Assembly (NCBI GenBank): GCA_038212445.1
Contig: JBBQUM010000030.1
Coordinates: 1 to 64,000, forward strand
Reading direction: 5' to 3'
From: TMP-7 sp038212445
GTDB taxonomy: Bacteria; Acidobacteriota; Terriglobia; Bryobacterales; Bryobacteraceae
DNA: 64,000 bases
Shown here: positions 1 to 7,205 of the stretch, one piece after another
Layout: each line of letters begins with the position of its first letter
How positions within the stretch are numbered: the first letter of the stretch is position 1
Notes under the pieces: generated by a model
The model's input: the letters and a program-made list of their open reading frames with translations, nothing else
The model's database searches: none
Told to the model about the DNA's origin: nothing
Position numbers and translations under genes: made by a program

Positions 1-181
1 ACTTGACGGCCACGAGTTTGCCTGGTCCTTTGCGGCGTTCCATCTGGCGCCAATAGTCCAGTGTCGAACTCGCCACGCGATGAATGCGACAGAATACTTC
101 CTTCGTCACTCCACTACCACGGTTCTCGTAGAGCTCCACCAGCTGCCGCCGCTCTTCCGCTTTCCTGCGCCCAACCTGCAT
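1..181 (-). CDS. IS66-type transposase accessory protein (TnpA/OrfA), partial at left edge
   Basis: About 60 codons read leftwards from an ATG at 179-181 and leave the window without a stop. The translation is rich in Arg/Glu, then has a Tyr-Glu-Asn-Arg-Gly turn, Val-Phe-Cys-Arg near residue 30 and Ser-Thr-Leu-Asp-Tyr-Trp-Arg near residue 40. This is the helix-turn-helix layout of the small first protein of IS66 elements, which have the form R-x-SG-x-FCxxH...TLxxW. It probably binds DNA for transposition. The start lies 16 bases after the stop of the RHS fragment. I saw no IS66 terminal repeat in those bases, so the element boundary is not resolved. TnpB and TnpC would lie outside the window. 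The family assignment rests on motif pattern only. Confidence 0.62.
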   Translation of the reverse strand, partial: MQVGRRKAEERRQLVELYENRGSGVTKEVFCRIHRVASSTLDYWRQMERRKGPGKLVAVK

Positions 182-197
182 GTCGTCATCTTCACCG

Positions 198-1200
198 CTA
201 TGCTCCGTGCGGTTCAAGATGGGTTCCTCTGACGCTTACGTCCCATTCTTCCTGCAAATAATCCTCCCGGATAACAGTGCGAGTCTTCTCGAACCTATAA
301 AGATCACAAGGCACCAGTTCAGCTTTCTCTCCTACACCTGCCCAGCAGAATCCAGAAGTAACGAAAACCCAATATAGTCCGGCAGGGTCAAATCGGTTTA
401 CCGGGTCCCCTCCGACATAACTGTAAGAATTCCAGCTAGCTGGATCGCCAGGTCCATTACTCGAATTGTATGGGTCCGCACTCAAAAACCTTCCACTCGT
501 CGAGTTAAAGTACCGGTTGATGGCATAATCCAGCCCCGTATCGCCGTCCCTGAAGTAGGTCGCAAACTTCTCGGTGTTGTTAGCGGTGGTCCCCCGCTCC
601 TCCCCGTATGGCGCAAACTTCCCGAAGCTGCCGAGCCGGTCCGGCTGCACCATGGTCGTTGTGCCATTGGCATCGACCTTCCGCACCAGCTTGGACCCAA
701 AGTAGACATTGTAGCCGGTCGCCGCCAGATATAGCCCGCTCAGATCCGCCGTCAGAGCGTAGGTGCTCATCTTCTGGCCGCCCACGCCCCAGTAGGTGAT
801 CTGCTCACTCAACGTCGACCAGCCATTGACCTGGCTGTAGGTCCAGGTCGACACGTACACCCGTCGGTTGTCCGGATCGTAGCCATAGCCATTGCCATTG
901 CTTGAGACGCCGCGCTGTCCCCAGATCAGCCGGTTTTCGATGTCGTACTTGAGCGACTGGAAGCCACTGGCATCACTGAGCTGGTTGCCGTTACTGTCGT
1001 AGACCAGCCCAACCTCGCGGTTGCCCACAAACGCTCCGCTGTAAGTTGCCGCCGTCTTGCCCGGTGCCGGGGCTTTGCCGGTCAGATTGCCAAACCCGTC
1101 ATAGGTATACGTCTGCCCCCAGGTCTGGTTGCCGATGGCCGAGGTCAGTCGGTTCAGCGAATCATAGAGGTAAGTGATGGTCTCAGCAGAAACCGGGTCG
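198..1200 (-). pseudogene. RHS/YD-repeat protein, C-terminal fragment
   Basis: The frame is open from about 1200 to a TAG at 198-200. It shows YD-repeat units (Tyr-Leu-Tyr-Asp-Ser-Leu-Asn-Arg-Leu, Tyr-Thr-Tyr-Asp-Gly-Phe-Gly-Asn) and then the RHS core signature: Asp-Tyr-Ala-Ile-Asn-Arg-Tyr, Gly-Arg-Phe-Leu-Ser-Ala-Asp-Pro and Val-Asn-Arg-Phe-Asp-Pro-Ala-Gly-Leu. About 60 residues follow, the position of the variable tip in polymorphic toxins; I do not recognise that tip. RHS proteins normally exceed 1000 residues, and here similarity stops abruptly near 1200, so only the end survives. A GTG at 1028 could start translation but lies inside a repeat unit. No signal peptide remains, so the fragment is probably non-functional. 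Confidence 0.7.
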
Positions 1201-1404
1201 GTCTGCGAGGAGATGTTCTTCCGAATCGATGTCGCTTCGGGTGCAATGAAGGAGATCTTTTACCTCAAGGGATTTCGGCTTCTGGAACGATGGATCGGAT
1301 TACACCCGGACGGATCGCTCTTGGTAGCCACGAACATCGGAATCCAGGAAATCTACGCGCTGAGATTGGACCGTCCCCTGGGCAGGTGGTCTGGTATTAG
1401 ATGA
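1200..1404 (+). pseudogene. C-terminal fragment of a TolB-like WD40 propeller protein
   Basis: From about 1200 the plus strand reads a stretch typical of the last propeller blade of acidobacterial TolB-like proteins, which are often fused to an N-terminal winged helix. It has Phe-Arg-Ile-Asp-Val-Ala-Ser-Gly, then Trp-Ile-Gly-Leu-His-Pro-Asp-Gly-Ser, then Ile-Gly-Ile-Gln-Glu-Ile-Tyr-Ala-Leu. A stop follows at 1402-1404. Everything upstream of residue 1 of this stretch is the RHS fragment on the other strand, so the two genes were joined end to end by a rearrangement near 1195-1205. The in-frame ATG at 1174 lies in RHS sequence and is unlikely to be genuine. Confidence 0.5.
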
Positions 1405-1764
1405 CCCTCACATCATCGTAGGCGGCTTAGGTTCGTTTTCAAAACCGGCATCTCGACCGACGAACACGCCGACCGGCTTCATCGCCAAACGGGCTTCGCT
1501 CGCTGGTGGTCTGGTCATTTACAATGGAGAACCCGCACCTACAACGACGACTCAGCCATTCTCTGTGTGCAAGTATGGCCGTAATTAGTTAACCATTTCG
1601 AATGGTGGTACGCAACTAGAATTTGGCGCAACGTCTTGGATCTCAAGCAAGCTCTCCGATCCGCAACCTCAGACTGTTTAATCTGGAGGAGGACTGCAGC
1701 TACAAGATCATCTACAGCCATTCTCAAAGGTGCGCTAAAAATATACGTAACTTACTGATTCTAT
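1405..1764. other. Gap with no supportable gene
   Basis: About 360 bases between the TolB-like fragment and the tRNA. Short open frames exist on both strands but show neither family motifs nor the high third-position GC of the neighbouring genes. It sits on the 3' side of the tRNA-Pro, where integrated islands would end. I see no clear terminator or direct repeat of the tRNA end in it. Confidence 0.5.
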
Positions 1765-1841
1765 TGGTCGGGGCGGGGCGATTTGAACGCCCGACCCCCT
1801 GCGCCCAAGGCAGGTGCGCTACCAGGCTGCGCTACGCCCCG
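1765..1841 (-). tRNA. tRNA-Pro (TGG anticodon)
   Basis: The 77-base cloverleaf reads on the minus strand. The acceptor stem is CGGGGCG / CGCCCCG, the discriminator is A, and CCA is encoded at 1765-1767. The D arm is GCGCAGCCTGGTAGCGC, the anticodon stem is CCTGC / GCAGG and its loop CTTGGGC carries TGG. The T arm GGGCGTTCAAATCGCCC is regular. It decodes proline CCN codons. The 3' end faces the rearranged segment at 1-1760, a common position for integration. Confidence 0.95.
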
Positions 1842-1897
1842 ACATTTACTTACCTCTTGATCTTAAAACACTTTCTCCACTCCATCTGAATTCGCCC

Positions 1898-2791
1898 TTA
1901 CTCCACTTTGTGCGGTGCTCCGGCTGGGTCCATCTCCACATTCTGAATCTCCAGCCGAGGGCGGTCGGCGCCGTGAAATACCAGCGTCGCCATCCAACCG
2001 CGCCAGACCTTCGGGTCCACTGGATAGTAGTCGAAAACGAAGTTTCCCAGGCTGTAGAGAATCGGATGATCGTGATACCACTCCACCGGTTCTGTGACAT
2101 GGGGGTGGGCGCCGACAATCGCATCCGCTCCCGCGTCAATGCACTTGCGCGCCAGTACGCGCTGGTAAGGCAGCGGCTGATCCGACATCTCCCTGCCCCA
2201 ATGAAAAAAGACAATCACATAATCGGCGACGGCCCGTGCGGCCCGGATATCGGCGACCACCGCCGGCTCATCGATCCAGGCGATGCCCGCCTTACTGGAA
2301 CCAGCGGCAAAGCTTTTCGGTGGAAAGTCGTTGTAGCCGAGAAACGCCAGGCGGCGCCCTTTGACGGTAAGTACGAGCGGCCGGTGGGCTTGCCGCAGGT
2401 TGCGTCCGCCGCCGAAATAGCGGACACCCGCCCCATCGAGAAGCGTGAGCATGTCGGCGAACCCCGCTCTGCCCCAGTCGCCTGAATGATTGTTGGCGAG
2501 CGTGACGGCCGAGAAGTATTTCTTCAACAGCGGCAGCGCCTCCTCAGGCGCGCGAAACGTGTAGGGCTTGTATTCAAAAGTACCCTTGCGGGTGAGCGTG
2601 CATTCGAGGTTGCCGATGGCCAGGTCCGCGCCCTCGAAGACTCCCGCGACTTCCTTGAAGGGATCGCCGCCATGGACGATGGTATGGCCGGGGCCGTTAT
2701 CGAGCATGATGTCGCCGACAAAGAGAACGCGTACGTCCTGCGCCCGCAAGCCCATGGCGGCAACGAAAGCGCAGATCAGTCGTAGCTTCAT
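1898..2791 (-). CDS. CapA family metallophosphatase-like protein
   Basis: 297 residues with a short N-terminal signal peptide (about 1-17). The calcineurin-like layout of CapA/PgsA proteins is clear: Gly-Asp-Ile-Met-Leu at 26-30, Gly-Asn-Leu-Glu at 60-63, Asn-Asn-His at 100-102, Phe-His-Trp-Gly around 196-199, Gly-Ala-His-Pro-His-Val at 227-232 and Tyr-Ser-Leu-Gly-Asn-Phe at 246-251. In Bacillus, CapA works in poly-gamma-glutamate capsule production. In soil bacteria the family is widespread and its substrate usually unknown, and there are no capBC genes beside it here. It is transcribed away from the secreted-protein genes that start at 2835. The 43-base gap between them must hold both promoters. 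Confidence 0.88.
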   Translation of the reverse strand: MKLRLICAFVAAMGLRAQDVRVLFVGDIMLDNGPGHTIVHGGDPFKEVAGVFEGADLAIGNLECTLTRKGTFEYKPYTFRAPEEALPLLKKYFSAVTLANNHSGDWGRAGFADMLTLLDGAGVRYFGGGRNLRQAHRPLVLTVKGRRLAFLGYNDFPPKSFAAGSSKAGIAWIDEPAVVADIRAARAVADYVIVFFHWGREMSDQPLPYQRVLARKCIDAGADAIVGAHPHVTEPVEWYHDHPILYSLGNFVFDYYPVDPKVWRGWMATLVFHGADRPRLEIQNVEMDPAGAPHKVE

Positions 2792-2834
2792 TTTTTCCTG
2801 AGAATATTGTCCGCCGGATTCCCACTATAACCAT

Positions 2835-3419
2835 GTGAGACGAGTAATAGCGATCGCGCTGGCCAGCTTGTTGAACGCCGCGGCCGGCGACTTCGCCGTC
2901 CTGAACCTGAAGGTCGTCGAGGGTGAGGGCATGACATATGCCTTGGGCAGCCGGGCCACACGCGGAGTCACGGTAGAGATCACAGACGAATCAGGCCGGC
3001 CGCTGGCGGACGTTGCGGTGAGCTTCCGGCTTCCCGAGGAAGGCCCCACTGGGACGTTCTCGAACGGCACGCGGACGGACGTGGTTACGACCAAACAAGA
3101 CGGGCGCGCCACCATCTGGGGAATGAAATGGAATCGCACGGCTGGCGATGTCGCTCTGCGCATTACGGCGGCGAAGAGCGGCGTTCGCGCAGGCATCATC
3201 AGTGCGCAGCACCTCTCGGCCACCGCGGAACTCGCCAAGTCAACCAGCGTGTCACATGGCGGGTCACACACAAAGCTACTGTATGTGGCGCTCGCAGTGG
3301 CAGGCGCAGCGGGTGGCGGCATCGCATTCGGGATGGCGCGCAAACCGTCCACTGCCGCCGTCTCTCCTACTGTCCCTCTGAGCGTCGGCAATCCCTCCGT
3401 AATCGTAGGAGCGCCATAA
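2835..3419 (+). CDS. Secreted protein with Ig-like fold and C-terminal membrane helix
   Basis: 194 residues starting at a GTG. Residues 1-18 form a signal peptide. Residues about 25-125 resemble a bacterial Ig-like (Big-1 type) domain: alternating beta strands, a Val-Glu-Ile-Thr-Asp-Glu-Ser-Gly-Arg-Pro-Leu turn, and Gly-Thr-Phe-Ser-Asn-Gly. A hydrophobic Ala/Gly-rich helix near 150-167 probably anchors it, leaving a Pro/Ser/Thr-rich tail. It opens a tight three-gene run: the next gene starts one base after its stop, so they are probably co-transcribed. Function is unknown. An adhesin-like or cell-surface structural role is only a guess from the fold. Confidence 0.7.
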   Translation: MRRVIAIALASLLNAAAGDFAVLNLKVVEGEGMTYALGSRATRGVTVEITDESGRPLADVAVSFRLPEEGPTGTFSNGTRTDVVTTKQDGRATIWGMKWNRTAGDVALRITAAKSGVRAGIISAQHLSATAELAKSTSVSHGGSHTKLLYVALAVAGAAGGGIAFGMARKPSTAAVSPTVPLSVGNPSVIVGAP

Positions 3420-3420
3420 G

Positions 3421-4149
3421 ATGCGTTGGATAACGGCTTTGTTCTTTTGCCTCGCTGCTGCCGCGCAGGTGGCGGAACCACAGGCTACGGTGGTGATGAG
3501 CAGCGACGGCACGGTGCGCGAATTGCTGGGAACGCCGGGAGGATTCCTGCCCGGTGCGACGCTGGCGGGCGGCGCGAAGTCGGCTGCGGTCTGCGACACG
3601 CATGTCGTGATGAAGCTCGATCGCACCATCCGCTTCGACGACGCGGAGTTTGACGCGCCTGAGGGTCCCGCATTCATCGGGTTCGGAACCTCGTGCACTC
3701 ACGCCGTGATTTACTTCAGCGCGGCGGCGCAGTTCGCGCTACTCACAGCCGTCTCATCTCGACCGCTATCGCTGGACCCCGCGCTCGTTGCGGGAGAAGT
3801 AGTCGCGGTGGGCGGTGAAATGCGGCTGCTGGTCCAGCGTGCCGATGGGCTTCACGATCTGCGATTCAGAAGTATCGACGGCGCACTCGAATCCGATCGC
3901 GCTCTTGGCTTCTCTGCCGACGCTGCCTTGATACTCAGCGATGGAACACTGGTCTACGCCACTGGCACACGGCTGTCCGTACAGGATACGGCGGGGACGG
4001 AGCGGAGTCTCGAGATTCCGAACGTGGTGGTGCGCTTGTCGGTTGCCGGCGAGCGGCTGATCCAAGTCACAACTGAGGCGTCGAGCCTGGTGCTGCGCAT
4101 TCGGACTGACCGACTGGATCTGCACTACGTACCGGAGCCTGCTCAATGA
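3421..4149 (+). CDS. Secreted protein of unknown function, propeller-like
   Basis: 242 residues with a signal peptide (about 1-15, ending Ala-Ala-Ala-Ala-Gln). The rest is beta-rich with regularly spaced short strands and Gly/Asp turns, as in beta-propellers, but I recognise no catalytic motif. It starts one base after the preceding stop and overlaps the next gene by four bases (ATGA), so it belongs to the 2835-5522 operon. It has just two cysteines in the mature part. I do not recognise a family. An envelope-associated structural or binding role would fit its neighbours. Confidence 0.68.
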   Translation: MRWITALFFCLAAAAQVAEPQATVVMSSDGTVRELLGTPGGFLPGATLAGGAKSAAVCDTHVVMKLDRTIRFDDAEFDAPEGPAFIGFGTSCTHAVIYFSAAAQFALLTAVSSRPLSLDPALVAGEVVAVGGEMRLLVQRADGLHDLRFRSIDGALESDRALGFSADAALILSDGTLVYATGTRLSVQDTAGTERSLEIPNVVVRLSVAGERLIQVTTEASSLVLRIRTDRLDLHYVPEPAQ

Positions 4150-5522
4150 TGCGTGCCTCAATCCTCGTTCTTGCGCTCGCTGTCACCGCATCGGCGCAGC
4201 TTCAAATTAATTTCTACGACGGGAAGAGCGAGCAGGCTCTCACCGCAGTGACGGATCTCGGGACCACGTCGATGGGAGATTCGAGCGAATACCGATTCCA
4301 CGCGCGCAACAATACCATCGCCTCGATTGCGCTGCTGCCACCGATCAAGATCGCCGGCCAGTCATTCACCATATCGGATCAGCCCGTGCCGCTGCCGTAC
4401 ATCGTGGCGCCGGGATCTTTCGCCGAATTCCGTGTCCGCTTTTCGCCTGCCGACCCGGGATCCTACAGCGCCTCGCTGACCGTCAATGGTGCCAGCTGGC
4501 TACTGCGCGCGTCCGCGGTCGCTGCTCCCACGGTTTCGGTAGTAAACGCCGGTCCGGCGCTCATACTCACTGCGGGCGCGCCAATCGATTTTGGGCGTGT
4601 TCAAAAGAAGCAATCCGTGTCGAAGACCATTCGACTGTCGAATGGCTCAACCGCGCCGCTCACAATACAGTCAGTTGGTTTGTCCGCAGGCACGGTCTTC
4701 CATTCCGCGAACCCGCCACAGGGTCCGCTCGCGTTGGCGCCGGGCGAAGCGAGGGACTTCCAAATCTCCTTCGATCCACTGGCAGCCGGTCAGTACAACG
4801 GCATCCTTTCCATAGACAATCGATCGTTTCCGCTAACGGGCATCGGTTACGATCCACCGATGCCCGCTCCGTCACTGACGCTTACCGGTCCTCAGACCAG
4901 CGGCTCGCAGCCCACGCTCTCCATCCGGTTCGCATCCATTCCAGAGACCTCCGGGAATGGTATCGTCACGCTCGATTTTCGCTCGTCGCTGACCGGCGTG
5001 GGTGACGATCCGGCAGTGATGTTCCTGCCTAGCGCCTCGCGATCGCTCTCGTTCACGGTGGTGGAGGGCGCGGCGGTCGCCTCTATTGGGGGGCTGACCG
5101 AGGTCCCGGTGCAACTTGGGACTACAGCGGGAACGGTGACGCTGACCTTGCAGCTTGCCGGCACAACCGCGCAGACAAGCATCGAGGTTCCGGCAGCCGC
5201 TATCACGATTGACAAGGCGAGTGCCAACCGGCGAGTCAACGATCTCGACATCGTTATCACAGCTTTCGACAATACGCGGACCGCCGGGCAGTTCAACTTC
5301 ACCTTTTTCGACAGCGCGGGCAAGGTGGTGGCGCCCGGAGCAATCCATGTGAATTCCACCTCCGACTTCAACCGCTACTTTGCCATCTCGCGGGTAGGCG
5401 GAGTCTTTCTCACCCGGCTGACCTTTCCGGTTACAGGCGACGCCAGTCAGATCGCTGGTGTTGAAGTGGAACTGCTCAACAAAGCCGGGAAAAGCCAGAC
5501 CGGCCGGTTGAACATGCAGTAG
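4146..5522 (+). CDS. Secreted choice-of-anchor / HYDIN-like beta-sandwich protein
   Basis: 458 residues with a signal peptide (about 1-17, Val-Thr-Ala-Ser-Ala-Gln). At least two Ig-like units resemble the ASPM/SPD-2/Hydin domain. One lies around 35-120, with Phe-Arg-Val-Arg-Phe-Ser-Pro-Ala-Asp-Pro-Gly-Ser-Tyr. A second lies around 140-230, with Ile-Asp-Phe-Gly-Arg-Val and Ile-Ser-Phe-Asp-Pro-Leu. The C-terminal half is another beta-rich region. Such domains bind other proteins or surfaces. It is the last gene of the three-gene secreted run. thiD begins eight bases downstream on the same strand and may be read through from this operon. Confidence 0.72.
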   Translation: MMRASILVLALAVTASAQLQINFYDGKSEQALTAVTDLGTTSMGDSSEYRFHARNNTIASIALLPPIKIAGQSFTISDQPVPLPYIVAPGSFAEFRVRFSPADPGSYSASLTVNGASWLLRASAVAAPTVSVVNAGPALILTAGAPIDFGRVQKKQSVSKTIRLSNGSTAPLTIQSVGLSAGTVFHSANPPQGPLALAPGEARDFQISFDPLAAGQYNGILSIDNRSFPLTGIGYDPPMPAPSLTLTGPQTSGSQPTLSIRFASIPETSGNGIVTLDFRSSLTGVGDDPAVMFLPSASRSLSFTVVEGAAVASIGGLTEVPVQLGTTAGTVTLTLQLAGTTAQTSIEVPAAAITIDKASANRRVNDLDIVITAFDNTRTAGQFNFTFFDSAGKVVAPGAIHVNSTSDFNRYFAISRVGGVFLTRLTFPVTGDASQIAGVEVELLNKAGKSQTGRLNMQ

Positions 5523-5530
5523 CATGAAAA

Positions 5531-6355
5531 TTGCCTACTGACCTTCCTGTCGCTCTCACGATTGCGGGCTCCGACCCAAGCGGTGGCGCCGGCATACAAG
5601 CCGATCTCAAGACCTTTCATCAATTCGGTGTCTACGGCGAGGCCGTTATCACCCTGTTGACGGTACAGAACACACAGCGGGTTGACCGTGTGGAGTGCAT
5701 GCCGGTTGACCTGGTGCTGGCTCAACTCCGGGCGGTGGTGGGGGACATTGCCCCTCAGGCTGCAAAGACAGGGGCGCTTGGAAATGCAGACCTCGTTCAC
5801 GCGATCGCAGCGGAGCTTTTCGATTTTCCGCTGATTGTCGATCCGGTGATGATCAGCAAGCACGGTGCTCCTCTGATCGCGGAGGACGCGCGCCGCACAC
5901 TGGCGCAGGAACTGGTGCCGCGCGCATTTCTGCTGATGCCGAACATACCCGAGGCGGAGTCACTCACCGGCACCGCCATCCAATCAGTGGACGACATGAA
6001 ACGTGCTGCCGAGAGCCTCATCGGCATGGGAGCACGGAACGTGCTGATCAAAGGCGGGCACCTGGAAGGTCGCGCGGTGGATGTGCTGCTGACCGGGGGT
6101 CGCTTTCACGCACTCTCCGCCGACCGCATCGACACGCCGCATACGCATGGCACGGGATGCACGTATTCGGCTGCCATTACGGCGGAATTGGCCAAGGGTT
6201 CCACGCTGCCCCACGCCGTGGCTCACGCCAAGCGATACATCACTGAAGCGATCCGCACCAACCCGGGATTGGGCCACGGCTGCGGGCCTGTAAATCACTT
6301 TGCATCTGAGGCTCGCGCAAAGCGGCCGCCTCCTGTGCGTCGCGCGCAAGAATGA
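5531..6355 (+). CDS. thiD: Hydroxymethylpyrimidine/phosphomethylpyrimidine kinase
   Basis: 274 residues. ThiD phosphorylates hydroxymethylpyrimidine and then its phosphate, giving HMP-PP for thiamine synthesis. The ribokinase-fold family signature opens the protein (Leu-Thr-Ile-Ala-Gly-Ser-Asp-Pro-Ser-Gly-Gly-Ala-Gly-Ile-Gln). Asp-Pro-Val-Met appears near residue 100, Lys-Gly-Gly-His near 174 and the anion-hole Gly-Thr-Gly-Cys-Thr near 208. The TTG at 5531 is the only start that keeps the N-terminal motif; an ATG at 5525 is out of frame and stops after five codons. The normal end (Gly-Pro-Val-Asn-His-Phe) falls near 6300. The remaining 18 Arg/Ala-rich residues look like read-through into a decayed gene downstream. 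Confidence 0.93.
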   Translation: MPTDLPVALTIAGSDPSGGAGIQADLKTFHQFGVYGEAVITLLTVQNTQRVDRVECMPVDLVLAQLRAVVGDIAPQAAKTGALGNADLVHAIAAELFDFPLIVDPVMISKHGAPLIAEDARRTLAQELVPRAFLLMPNIPEAESLTGTAIQSVDDMKRAAESLIGMGARNVLIKGGHLEGRAVDVLLTGGRFHALSADRIDTPHTHGTGCTYSAAITAELAKGSTLPHAVAHAKRYITEAIRTNPGLGHGCGPVNHFASEARAKRPPPVRRAQE

Positions 6356-6640
6356 CGGTCCCGAGGGAGTCGTCGTCGAGTCCCCACTCTCGCAGGCGGG
6401 CTGAATACTGAGGCCGCAAGGTCTCGCGGTTGCGGAATTCGGCGGCGGTCAGGGCGATGCCCAGGTGCCGAACTCCATGGCTCCGTGATTGGTCTGGAGC
6501 GATGGGTCGATGTAGACGTAGTGGACGGCTGGGAGCGCCAGGTCGGCGGAATAGAATTGATCGTCGGGCTCAAACAGGAAGGCCGGGCTCGCGTGTCCAA
6601 GTCATAGCTGAAGTTGATCGGGCTGGTAGCGGCTGTCGAC
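6240..6640 (-). pseudogene. Frameshifted remnant of an unrecognised gene
   Basis: Two consecutive minus-strand frames have GC-rich third positions and protein-like content, but neither is a complete gene. The first, leftwards from about 6625, gives ...Phe-Glu-Pro-Asp-Asp-Gln-Phe-Tyr and ...Val-His-Tyr-Val-Tyr-Ile-Asp-Pro. It continues in the other frame after about 6465 with His-Leu-Gly-Ile-Ala-Leu-Thr and Leu-Arg-Glu-Trp-Gly-Leu-Asp-Asp-Asp. A stop directly precedes the first part. The simplest reading is one reading frame broken by a small indel near 6465. I do not recognise the family. The rest of the 6356-6830 gap holds nothing else I can support. Confidence 0.45.
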
Positions 6641-6830
6641 GGTACGGTTGCAGATCGCAGTACAAGTGCCCGAAATGTCAGATGATCCTCAACAATTCCC
6701 CGATAATCCCGACGGTCGCTCGCACGCAAGGATTCGGCGGCGACCTATGTCCTTATCAGGACTCGGCCCAGCCCCAGGCGGTTTATCATTGCCGGGTTTT
6801 TCAGACCTTAGGGGATGAAACTGAACTTAT

Positions 6831-7175
6831 TTAAGCAAATGCGGCGACGGCGCTTGGAACGTCGGGGAATACGGCGAGCGCCTTGTCAACGTGGGCAATG
6901 TCGAAGATCTTCTTGACACGATCGTTGGGACCTGCGACGTGGAACACGCCATTGTGCGTGCGGGCAGCGCCGGCGCACATCATGAGCATCCCAATGCCTG
7001 CGCTGTCCAGGTAGTCGAGATTGGTCAGTTCAAGTACGACCTTTGCGCCGCCACCCTCAAACAATGTGCGGAGTTTGTTTTCCGCATTGTGAAGCTGGTT
7101 ACCGAGGGTTAGCCGCCCCGCCAGCGACACTATGGTCGCGCCACCGTCTTCGCGCGTGCTCAGGTCGAGATTCAT
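6831..7175 (-). CDS. STAS domain anti-sigma factor antagonist
   Basis: 114 residues covering one STAS domain. Anti-sigma antagonists of the SpoIIAA/RsbV type bind a partner kinase/anti-sigma factor and are controlled by phosphorylation of a conserved serine. Here that site is Ser58 in Leu-Asp-Ser-Ala-Gly-Ile-Gly. The N-terminal Gly-Arg-Leu-Thr-Leu-Gly loop and the C-terminal amphipathic helix are in place. No partner kinase or sigma factor gene lies next to it; the moeZ-like gene is 30 bases upstream on the same strand. It could therefore act with a distantly encoded partner. The family call is firm, the pathway unknown. Confidence 0.88.
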   Translation of the reverse strand: MNLDLSTREDGGATIVSLAGRLTLGNQLHNAENKLRTLFEGGGAKVVLELTNLDYLDSAGIGMLMMCAGAARTHNGVFHVAGPNDRVKKIFDIAHVDKALAVFPDVPSAVAAFA

Positions 7176-7205
7176 GGAATTCCCCGATCATAACACGCGA
7201 TTCAG

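Noticed and set aside
1539..1727. 62-codon minus-strand frame between the TolB-like fragment and the tRNA
   Set aside because: No similarity to a known family, no ribosome binding site, mixed codon use.
5524..5541. ATG upstream of thiD as a start
   Set aside because: It is in a different frame and stops after five codons; the TTG at 5531 gives the normal protein start.
6430..6834. Plus-strand frame of 134 codons after thiD
   Set aside because: Arg-rich shadow of the minus-strand remnant. A Cys-x-x-Cys in it is isolated and not part of a recognisable zinc ribbon.
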